A model generated the notes under the pieces. The model ran no database searches and was not told the DNA's origin. It saw nothing but the letters and a program-made list of their open reading frames with translations. A stretch of DNA of 64,000 bases from Limnohabitans lacus (GTDB lineage Bacteria > Pseudomonadota > Gammaproteobacteria > Burkholderiales > Burkholderiaceae_C). The position numbers and the translations under genes were made by a program. The DNA is taken from assembly GCF_030053395.1 (NCBI RefSeq), contig NZ_JASGBH010000003.1:186001-250000 (forward strand). The letters are read 5' to 3'. Below are positions 1-6,183 of this stretch, in pieces (the stretch's first letter is position 1; every line of letters begins with the position of its first letter).

Positions 1-367
1 CTTCCATGGGGCGGGGGCCCAGTGCCTCGAAGGCGTGCTGAATCGGTTGCACCGCAAAGGGCAGCGAAAAAATCACCGAGCCGATCAGCAAGCCGGTGAA
101 GCTGAAGGACAACACGCCCCAGCCCAGCGCCTGCGTCAGCTGGCCCAGCGGGCCTTGTGGGCCCATGACCACCAAGAGGTAAAAGCCCAGTACCGAAGGC
201 GGCAGCACCAGCGGCAAGGTGACCACCGCTCCGATGGGCGTACGCCAACGCGAGCGGGTCTGCGACAGCCACCAAGCCAGGGGCGTGGCCAGCAGCAAGA
301 GCACCAGCGTGGTCAGGCTGGCCAGTTGCAAAGTCAGCCCAATGGCTTGCAGGGTTTCGGTGTCCAT
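1..367 (-). CDS. modB: Molybdate ABC transporter permease ModB (partial, C-terminus beyond window)
   Basis: Inner-membrane channel subunit of the ModABC molybdate importer. The gene runs off the left edge, so only the first about 122 residues are present. The translated part is strongly hydrophobic, starting MDTETLQAIGLTLQLASL, followed by a membrane segment rich in Leu and a PPSVLGFYLL stretch that is typical of ModB. It starts 3 bases after the modA stop codon, so the two are translationally close and in one operon. Family assignment is firm; the ATPase modC would be expected further left but is outside the window. Confidence 0.93.
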   Translation of the reverse strand, partial: MDTETLQAIGLTLQLASLTTLVLLLLATPLAWWLSQTRSRWRTPIGAVVTLPLVLPPSVLGFYLLVVMGPQGPLGQLTQALGWGVLSFSFTGLLIGSVIFSLPFAVQPIQHAFEALGPRPME

Positions 368-370
368 GGC

Positions 371-1114
371 TCAGTTCTTGTAGGCGTGGGCCCGGATGAT
401 GGCGCGGGCGGTTGGGCTTTGGAGGAAGCGCATGAAGGCTTGCGCGGCGGGCTGGTCCTTGCCCGCGTTCAAGAGCAAGGCGCCCTGGCGGATGGGGGTG
501 TACAAGTCTGCGGGCACGATCCAGCCAGAGCCTTGTGTGAAGCGACCTTCGGCATAGACCTGGGACAGCGCGACAAAGCCCAGGGGCGCGTTGCCCGTGG
601 CCACGAATTGGTAGGTTTGCGCGATGTTCTCGCCCAAGACCCATCGCGGCTGGAGCGCATGCAACAGGCCCAGTTGCGTCATGGCTTGCACCGCCGCCTG
701 CCCATAAGGGGCGAGCTTGGGCTCGGCCAGGGCGATCTTGGGGAAGGCGCCGGTTTTCAGCACCTGGCCTTGTGGATCCACCAGGCCTGTTTGTGCACTC
801 CAAAGAGCCAGTTGCCCCACGGCATAGGTGAAGCGCGTGCCCTGAACGCCCAAGCCTTCTTGTTCGAGCTTGGCCGGCGTTTCATCATCGGCCGCCAGAA
901 ACACCTGAAAGGGGGCGCCGTTTTTGATCTGGGCATAAAACCGACCTGTGGAGCCCAAAGACACCTTGACCTTGTGACCTGTCGATTGTTCGAATGCGGC
1001 TGCGAGCTTTTGCATGGGGGCGCTGAAGTTGGCGGCCACCGCCACCGAGACCGTGTCGGCATGGCCCGTCACGGCCCACAAGCAGGCACACAGCGCGATC
1101 AGCAAGCGGTTCAT
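371..1114 (-). CDS. modA: Molybdate ABC transporter substrate-binding protein ModA
   Basis: Periplasmic binding protein that captures molybdate (and usually tungstate) and delivers it to ModB. The 247-residue product has a signal peptide ending near residue 19 (MNRLLIALCACLWAVTGHA), followed by the ModA-type start VSVAVAANFSAPMQKLAAAF, an SLGSTGRFYAQI anion-binding segment and a C-terminal FMRFLQSPTARAIIRAHAY tail. Length is normal for the family. It is the first gene of a leftward modA-modB operon whose leader contains a near-perfect 37-base dyad immediately before the start codon, so ModE control by molybdate is likely. Confidence 0.95.
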   Translation of the reverse strand: MNRLLIALCACLWAVTGHADTVSVAVAANFSAPMQKLAAAFEQSTGHKVKVSLGSTGRFYAQIKNGAPFQVFLAADDETPAKLEQEGLGVQGTRFTYAVGQLALWSAQTGLVDPQGQVLKTGAFPKIALAEPKLAPYGQAAVQAMTQLGLLHALQPRWVLGENIAQTYQFVATGNAPLGFVALSQVYAEGRFTQGSGWIVPADLYTPIRQGALLLNAGKDQPAAQAFMRFLQSPTARAIIRAHAYKN

Positions 1115-1116
1115 GG

Positions 1117-1153
1117 AAAGTTTCGGTATTCTGAAATGGAATAGCGAAACTTT
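1117..1153. promoter_or_regulatory. Candidate ModE operator 1 (37-base dyad before modA)
   Basis: The outer arms AAAGTTTCG and CGAAACTTT are exact reverse complements. Inside them the arms TATTC and GAATA are also exact, around a 7-base centre. The inner part reads CGGTATTC-N7-GAATAGCG. This resembles the known ModE operator shape of CG-N-TAT arms facing ATA-N-CG arms. The dyad ends two bases before the modA start codon, so a bound protein would block modA transcription or translation start. Confidence 0.7.
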
Positions 1154-1168
1154 AGCATGGATGCCGGG

Positions 1169-1191
1169 CGCTGTTCTGATTCAGAATAGCG
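1169..1191. promoter_or_regulatory. Candidate ModE operator 2 (23-base dyad before modE)
   Basis: The sequence reads CGCTGTTC-N7-GAATAGCG, with one mismatch between the arms. Its length, 7-base spacer and right arm are the same as the inner part of the dyad next to modA. The centres of the two dyads lie 45 bases apart. It ends about 21 bases before the modE start and so could autoregulate modE. Confidence 0.65.
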
Positions 1192-1212
1192 GTCAAGCCA
1201 AAAACCATTGCC

Positions 1213-1965
1213 ATGAAAACCCAAGCACTGCCACTTTCCGACGTTCTGGGCCACGAAGCCAGCGACAAACGCATCGACATCCTGCGCCGCATTGCCCAGG
1301 TGGGCTCCATCTCGGAGGCCGCACGGGGCGCAGGCGTGAGCTACAAAGCCGGCTGGCAAGCGCTGGAGACCTTGGCCAATTTGGCCGGCACGCCCTTGGT
1401 GGAAAAGGTGGTGGGCGGCAGCGGCGGCGGCGGCGCGGTCTTGACCGCTGCCGGCCAAAAGGTCCTTCTGGCCGCCGACGCCATGGCCCAGGCTCGCCAG
1501 CAGGTGCTGCAATTGATCGACCGGGGCGACGTGGCCACCGGCCGCGCGGCCTTTGCCCTGCGCACCAGCATGCGCAACCAGTTTCCGTGCACGGTCGGGG
1601 CTGTGAAGTCCCATCAAGGGCAGGTGCGGGTGCAGCTGCACTTGGCCGATGGTTCGGCGGTGTATTCACGCATCACCCGAGAAAGCATGCAGCTGCTGGG
1701 GCTGCGCCCGGGCTTGGCGGTGTTGGCGCTGTGCAAAGCCACGGCAGTGCAGGTGGTGCCCAGCGCGGGCGATGTCAAAGGCAAGAACACTTTGGTCGGC
1801 GTGGTGACGCGGGCCACACGCTCGGCCAAGGGCGGTGAAGTGTCTCTGCGCTTGCCTGGGGGTGTTCAGTTGGTCGGCTTTTCTTCAGGCCCATCGCGCA
1901 AAGTAGGGCAAAGCACCACCGCCCAAATCGACGAAGCGGGCATGGTCATCGCGGCTTTGGATTGA
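1213..1965 (+). CDS. modE: Molybdate-responsive transcriptional regulator ModE
   Basis: DNA-binding repressor/activator that senses molybdate. The 250-residue protein has an N-terminal LysR-type winged helix (about residues 12-90, with RIDILRRIAQVGSISEAARGAG) and two C-terminal TOBE molybdate-binding domains (about 118-182 with SMRNQFPCTVGAV, and about 190-250 with KGKNTLVGVVTRA). This is the complete E. coli-type ModE layout. It is divergent from modAB and faces two dyads that are its likely operators. The stop codon is followed at once by a ferredoxin gene, implying co-transcription. Confidence 0.93.
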   Translation: MKTQALPLSDVLGHEASDKRIDILRRIAQVGSISEAARGAGVSYKAGWQALETLANLAGTPLVEKVVGGSGGGGAVLTAAGQKVLLAADAMAQARQQVLQLIDRGDVATGRAAFALRTSMRNQFPCTVGAVKSHQGQVRVQLHLADGSAVYSRITRESMQLLGLRPGLAVLALCKATAVQVVPSAGDVKGKNTLVGVVTRATRSAKGGEVSLRLPGGVQLVGFSSGPSRKVGQSTTAQIDEAGMVIAALD

Positions 1966-1967
1966 AG

Positions 1968-2225
1968 ATGAAGTTGCCCGTCATCGACACCCCGCGCTGC
2001 ACTGGCTGTGGCTGGTGTGTGGCGGCGTGCCCACCCCATGTGCTGAGTCTGCAAGCCGATGGCTTTCGCAAGCATTCGGTCTTGCACGATCAAGCCGGCT
2101 GCACGGGCTGCAGCCTGTGTGCCCGCCGATGCCCCTTTGGCGTCATCACCATGGTCAAGCCAACCCCGAACACAGCTCAGCACCCACAGGAGTCGGGTGC
2201 TGCGTCTGGTATTGGTGGGCGCTGA
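1968..2225 (+). CDS. 2[4Fe-4S] ferredoxin-like protein
   Basis: Small electron carrier of 85 residues. It has two classical cluster motifs, CTGCGWCVAACPP near the N-terminus and CTGCSLCARRCPF about 30 residues later, each giving three Cys plus a fourth Cys before Pro. That is the bacterial 2[4Fe-4S] pattern. The chosen ATG lies 3 bases after the modE stop; an overlapping TTG six bases earlier is the other possible start. Linkage to modE suggests service to a molybdoenzyme, but no partner is visible here. The C-terminal about 25 residues are low in identifiable features. Confidence 0.8.
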   Translation: MKLPVIDTPRCTGCGWCVAACPPHVLSLQADGFRKHSVLHDQAGCTGCSLCARRCPFGVITMVKPTPNTAQHPQESGAASGIGGR

Positions 2226-2253
2226 ACTTGTTGGGGGATAGGGTGCATCTACC

Positions 2254-3828
2254 TCAGGCGGTGAAGTGCGCGCTGTCCATCACTTTCAGGTCACGGGCTA
2301 TCCGCGGCGAAAAATCCATTTGGTCGAGCACATCGCGCTGAAGGTCGATGCCGGGCGCGATCTCGAACAGTTCGATGCCTTCGGGCGTGAGCCTGAAGCT
2401 GGCGCGTTCGGTCAGGTAGAGCACTTCTTGCCTGCGCACCAAACCTTGCGGCCCTGAGAAAGTGATTTGGTCCACTTTTTGGACGAGTTTTTTCACCGCA
2501 CCTTGTGCGGCCACGCGCATCTGTCCGTCGCCGGTTTCCAGCTTGACGCCCTTGGCCGCCAGCGTGCCGCAGAACACCACTTTCTTGGCGTTTTGCGCGA
2601 TGTCGATGAAGCCGCCGGGGCCGACGGTGACGCCGCCCAAGCGCGAGACGTTGACCGAGCCCTCTTCGTCGAATTCACCAAAGCCCAGAAAGGCAATGTC
2701 CAGACCCCCGCCGCCATAAAAGTCGAACTGCGTCGCGGCGTCCAGCATGGCGGTGGCGTTGCGGGCGTAGCCGAACAAGACGCCGTCCATCAGCGTGCCG
2801 CCATAGGTGCCGTGCTCGATGGTTTGGTAAATGCGGTGCTGCTCGTTGCGCGCCGCGATCAGTTTGGCCACCGCATCGGGCACGCCCACGCCGTAGTTGA
2901 TGACCGGGCGGGCTTTGCCGGTGTTGAACAATTCTTGGTAGGCCCGGCGCGCCACGGCCTGCCTTTCGCTGAAGGCTTCTTGAGCCGCAGCCACTTCGCG
3001 GGCATGGTCTTGGGCTTCGCTGCTCAAGCGCGCTTGGCCCGTCAGCTCGCCGCTGAAGGCCGGATCAAACGGGATGGCGTAGCTGGTGGACTGCTGCGGG
3101 TCCACCACGATGGCGTCCACCCAGGCCGAGGGGATGCGCACTTCGCGGGCTTTCAGGGCGCCCTTGGGCAAGCGCTCTTTGACTTGCACGATGACTTTGC
3201 CGCCGCTGTTGCGTGCGGCCAAGGCCAACGACTGCGCGTCGAGGTTGGCCGCTTCGTGCTCGAAGCTGATGTTGCCGTCTTCGTCGGCGCTGCTGGCGCG
3301 CACGATGGCCACATGGATGGGAAAGGGTTTGTAGCGCAGGTATTCGCGGCCATCGATTTGGATGACTTCGGCCAGGTTGTCTTGGGCGGCGTCGTTCATG
3401 CGGCCACCGCCGTGGCGTGGGTCGCACACGGTGCCCAGGCCCACGTGGCTGATGAGGCCGGGACGGCCCGCGCCTATTTCGCGCATGAGCTGGCTCGACA
3501 CGCCGCCAGGCAGGATGTAAGCCTCGATTTTGTTGGCCAAGGCCAGCTGTTGCATGGCGGGCGACCAAACCCAGTGGCCGCCAATCACGCGTTTGACCAG
3601 GCCTTCGTGCGCGAAGCAGTTCATGCCTTTGGTTTTTTTGTCGCCAATGCCCAGCGCGTGGATGACGGTGAGGTTGGTTGGTGTCTGTGTGCTCAGGAAG
3701 CGTTCTTGCACCGCTTCAAACAAATGGGTCGCTTCCATCAGCCCGCCGCCACCGCCCATGAGGCCCACGGTGTCACCGTCTTGGATGAGTTGTGCCGCTT
3801 GTGCGGCGGTCATGAATTTGGTTTGCAT
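2254..3828 (-). CDS. Acyl-CoA:CoA-transferase (family I, YdiF/propionate CoA-transferase type)
   Basis: Moves coenzyme A between carboxylic acids, activating a substrate or recycling acetyl/succinyl-CoA. The 524-residue chain contains both halves of family I transferases in one polypeptide. The N-terminal half has GDTVGLMGGGGGLMEATHL and a Gly-rich GLGTVCDPRHGGGRMN region. The C-terminal half has IEHGTYGG, whose Glu338 corresponds to the catalytic glutamate, then FYGGGGLDIAFLGFGEFD. It is the last gene of the leftward catabolic operon and is separated from the acyl-CoA dehydrogenase by a 353-base gap filled with palindromes. The acyl substrate cannot be told from sequence. Confidence 0.88.
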   Translation of the reverse strand: MQTKFMTAAQAAQLIQDGDTVGLMGGGGGLMEATHLFEAVQERFLSTQTPTNLTVIHALGIGDKKTKGMNCFAHEGLVKRVIGGHWVWSPAMQQLALANKIEAYILPGGVSSQLMREIGAGRPGLISHVGLGTVCDPRHGGGRMNDAAQDNLAEVIQIDGREYLRYKPFPIHVAIVRASSADEDGNISFEHEAANLDAQSLALAARNSGGKVIVQVKERLPKGALKAREVRIPSAWVDAIVVDPQQSTSYAIPFDPAFSGELTGQARLSSEAQDHAREVAAAQEAFSERQAVARRAYQELFNTGKARPVINYGVGVPDAVAKLIAARNEQHRIYQTIEHGTYGGTLMDGVLFGYARNATAMLDAATQFDFYGGGGLDIAFLGFGEFDEEGSVNVSRLGGVTVGPGGFIDIAQNAKKVVFCGTLAAKGVKLETGDGQMRVAAQGAVKKLVQKVDQITFSGPQGLVRRQEVLYLTERASFRLTPEGIELFEIAPGIDLQRDVLDQMDFSPRIARDLKVMDSAHFTA

Positions 3829-3875
3829 TTTTTGCCTCGTTCGTGTTGTTCAGTTCGTGTCAGGGTGGTGTGCTG

Positions 3876-3955
3876 CATCGTGATGAGGGGTGAGGGCCTC
3901 GGCCTCATACTGGGGTACCAGAAATCGGCCGAGGCCCTCACCCCCCATCACGATG
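3876..3955. repeat. Long hairpin A of intergenic palindrome block
   Basis: Arms 3876-3904 and 3927-3955 are 29 bases each and reverse complementary at 28 positions. They enclose a 22-base loop (3905-3926). The loop occurs again, exactly inverted, as part of the loop of hairpin B. The stem is GC-rich (GGGCCTCGGCC core). There is no T-run, so it is not a simple terminator. Confidence 0.85.
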
Positions 3956-3986
3956 GCGTTCTGGTTTGCACAGAGATGTTGTCTTT

Positions 3987-4058
3987 GTAGGTCGGAGCTT
4001 CAGCTCCGACGTTGTGCTTCAACGATGCATTCATGTCGGAGCTGAAGCTCCGACCTAC
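3987..4058. repeat. Inverted pair of GTCGGAGCT palindromes (REPIN-like)
   Basis: Two 24-base palindromic units, 3987-4010 and 4035-4058, face each other across 24 bases. The first unit begins with GTAG and the second ends with CTAC. Each unit contains GTCGGAGCT and AGCTCCGAC arms around a two-base centre. The arrangement resembles a REP doublet, but the stem differs from the GTAGGAGC family seen at 54-60 kb. Confidence 0.75.
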
Positions 4059-4079
4059 GGATGCACCCACAGCCGGATG

Positions 4080-4139
4080 AAGGGGATGGGCGGCCGACGA
4101 TTTCTGGTACCCCAGTATGAGGAGGCCGCCCATCCCCTT
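4080..4139. repeat. Long hairpin B of intergenic palindrome block
   Basis: Arms 4080-4095 and 4124-4139 (AAGGGGATGGGCGGCC and its exact complement) surround a 28-base loop. The loop includes 4099-4120, the exact reverse complement of the loop of hairpin A. The two loops could therefore pair with each other over 22 bases. With hairpin A and the central pair this fills the gap between the acyl-CoA dehydrogenase and CoA-transferase genes; no gene was recognised there. Confidence 0.82.
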
Positions 4140-4181
4140 TGTCCGGCCCACGCAAGGCGCACAACACACGCACACAAAAGG

Positions 4182-5342
4182 TCAGCGGTTCACATCAAAC
4201 AGCACAGCGCCTTTTTTCATCGCGCTCTTGGCAATCACGCCCCGGTGGATCTCGCTGGTGCCGTCGTAGATGCGGTAAATGCGGGCATCGCGGTAATAGC
4301 GCTCAATGGACAGCTCCTTGCAAAAGCCCATGCCGCCAAACACCTGCACCGCACGGTCCACCACGCGGCCCAAAGTTTCTGCGGCGTGCACCTTGACCAT
4401 GGCGATCTGCTCGCGCGCGTCCAGGCCTTGGTCCAGCATCCAGGCGGCGTGGTAGACCATCCAGCGGGCGGCGTTGATCTCGATCACGCTGTCGGCCAGC
4501 ATCTGCTGCACCATCTGGAAGTCGCCGATCTTGCTGCCGAACTGCTTGCGCTCGTTGGCCCAGTTCAGCATCAGCTCGCACACATGCGTGGCCTTGCCCA
4601 CGGCGCGGGCGCCCACCTGCGCCAGACGCACCACATTGAGTGCGCCCATGGCCAGCTTGAAGCCTTGGCCCACTTCGCCCAGCAAGGCGGCGTCTTCAAG
4701 TTGCACGTTGTCAAAAAACAATTCCAGGTGCGGCGTGCCGCGCAGGCCCATCATCTTTTGGTCCTTGCCCACGGTGAAACCGGTCAAGCCTTTGTCGACC
4801 ATGAACATCGAAATTTCTTTCTCGCCGGTTTTGGCCGACACCAAAAAGAAGTCGCTCCACTCGCCATCGCTGATGAAGTGCTTGGTGCCGTTGAGCACCC
4901 AGCCTTGCCCGTTTTTCTTGGCGTTGGTTTTGATGCCTGCAGCGTCCGAGCCCGCGCCCGATTCGGTGATGGTGATGGCGCAGGTGCGCGTGCCCGCCAC
5001 AGCGGGTTTGAGCCAGCGCTCGATCTGCTCGCCCTTGCAGTGCAGCAGGGGTTCGTACACATTGCCAAAGGCGCGTCGGATCAGGATGTCGGTGGTGTGG
5101 CCGAATTGCTCTTCGCACAGGATGCGGTCCATGTTGGACAGGCCGCCACCGCCTAATTCGGCGGGCATGTTCATGCCGTACAGGCCCAGGGCCTTGGCCT
5201 TGTCGTGGATGGCTTGCGCTTTGGCCTTGTCCAAAAAGCCTTGGTTCTCGACCTCGTCTTCGAGGGGCTGCAGTTCTTCGGCGATGAAACGGCGCACCGT
5301 TTCGATCATCATTTTTTGTTCGTCGTTGAGTGAAAAGTCCAT
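4182..5342 (-). CDS. Acyl-CoA dehydrogenase family protein
   Basis: FAD enzyme that introduces a 2,3-double bond into an acyl-CoA and passes electrons to ETF. The 386-residue protein has the usual layout: N-terminal helices (MDFSLNDEQKMMIETVRRF), the flavin-binding ITESGAGSDAAGIKTNA region near residue 135, and a C-terminal helical domain with QVFGGMGFCKE. The normal YEGT catalytic motif reads YDGT here, with Asp360 in place of Glu. The start was placed at MDFS because GGAG lies just upstream; a longer frame exists but lacks family similarity. It sits between the epimerase and CoA-transferase genes in the leftward operon. Confidence 0.9.
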   Translation of the reverse strand: MDFSLNDEQKMMIETVRRFIAEELQPLEDEVENQGFLDKAKAQAIHDKAKALGLYGMNMPAELGGGGLSNMDRILCEEQFGHTTDILIRRAFGNVYEPLLHCKGEQIERWLKPAVAGTRTCAITITESGAGSDAAGIKTNAKKNGQGWVLNGTKHFISDGEWSDFFLVSAKTGEKEISMFMVDKGLTGFTVGKDQKMMGLRGTPHLELFFDNVQLEDAALLGEVGQGFKLAMGALNVVRLAQVGARAVGKATHVCELMLNWANERKQFGSKIGDFQMVQQMLADSVIEINAARWMVYHAAWMLDQGLDAREQIAMVKVHAAETLGRVVDRAVQVFGGMGFCKELSIERYYRDARIYRIYDGTSEIHRGVIAKSAMKKGAVLFDVNR

Positions 5343-5368
5343 GGGGTGCTCCAAATCATTGTGAGGGT

Positions 5369-6178
5369 TCAGCGTTCCACAAAGGGGCGGCTTTTGGCCA
5401 GGCATTCGGCAGCCCAGTTCAGCACCGAGGTGTTCGCTTCGCGGCCGAAGTTGACCACCTCCACGCTCACGGGCAGGTCGGCAGGCAGGGCGTCGAACAG
5501 GCCTTGCACATCGATGGTGCCGTCACCGGGCAGCAGGCGCTCGCAGCGGGCGGTGTGAACCATTTGCTCGGTCGTGAAATTCAAACCGGCTTGGGCATCG
5601 CAAATTTGCGCGTAGTGCAGCAACTCACGCGGGAGGGCGCGGATGTCTTCGAGTGTGGTGGTCGAGCGGCCCACGTGCAGCGCATCGACCAAGATGCCCG
5701 CATTGGCCGGGCTGCCTGCGCCTTGCACGATGCGCAGCGCAGCGTTGGCGTCTTTCACCGCCGTCCAGGGCATGAACTCCAAGTCAGCGGTCATGCCAAA
5801 AGGCTTCATCACTTCGCAAAGGCGGGCGTAGTGGTCGGTCAGGCGCGCTTCGTTGGTGTCGTCTCCGGCCACCAAAATGGCCTTGGCTTTCAGTGCCGCG
5901 CCTGCGTCGTACAGCGCATCCCAGGTGTGCGGGTCGAACTGCTCGCCAATGCGGATGATTTCCAGATCGAACACGCCCACGCCGGTGTCGGCTTGAGCTG
6001 CCAAGGTTTCACGCAGGGCCGCAGGCTGGCCCAGCAGGTGCTGCTGCGGCGCGCCTGCGGCGTTGGGCCACAGGCGCAGGCCGACAAAGCTGTAGCCGGT
6101 TTTCGCCGCGACACCGATCGCCTCGGCTGGTGTGCAGCGGTGCGAGCTCAGGTAGGCGAGAGAGTAGGTGCGGGTCAT
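5369..6178 (-). CDS. Sugar phosphate isomerase/epimerase family TIM-barrel protein
   Basis: A 269-residue protein of the AP-endonuclease-2 / xylose-isomerase-like TIM-barrel family, which includes sugar epimerases and 3-dehydroshikimate dehydratases. Visible family traits are the N-terminal SLAYLSSHRCTPAEAIGVAAKTGYSFVGLRLWP, the central DLEFMPW (metal-binding Glu), ILVDALHVGRS (Asp and His ligands) and a C-terminal VSVEVVNF (Glu ligand). It follows the FAD-NIPSNAP gene after 5 bases, so it is operonic. Its partners make a dehydratase or isomerase step on a cyclic polyol or ketone plausible, but the reaction is not determined. Confidence 0.85.
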   Translation of the reverse strand: MTRTYSLAYLSSHRCTPAEAIGVAAKTGYSFVGLRLWPNAAGAPQQHLLGQPAALRETLAAQADTGVGVFDLEIIRIGEQFDPHTWDALYDAGAALKAKAILVAGDDTNEARLTDHYARLCEVMKPFGMTADLEFMPWTAVKDANAALRIVQGAGSPANAGILVDALHVGRSTTTLEDIRALPRELLHYAQICDAQAGLNFTTEQMVHTARCERLLPGDGTIDVQGLFDALPADLPVSVEVVNFGREANTSVLNWAAECLAKSRPFVER

Positions 6179-6183
6179 GGTCT

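Noticed and set aside
2467..3990. 507-codon open frame on the plus strand
   Set aside because: Antisense to the CoA-transferase gene and running into the palindrome block; no protein family features.
3876..4139. CRISPR array or insertion sequence
   Set aside because: Repeats are inverted palindromes, not direct repeats with spacers, and no transposase frame or target duplication is present.
3948..4175. Small possible gene of 75 codons between the CoA-transferase and acyl-CoA dehydrogenase genes
   Set aside because: The frame consists of translated palindromes; the same GYQKS-like words appear in frames crossing the other hairpin, as expected from an inverted repeat and not from a protein.
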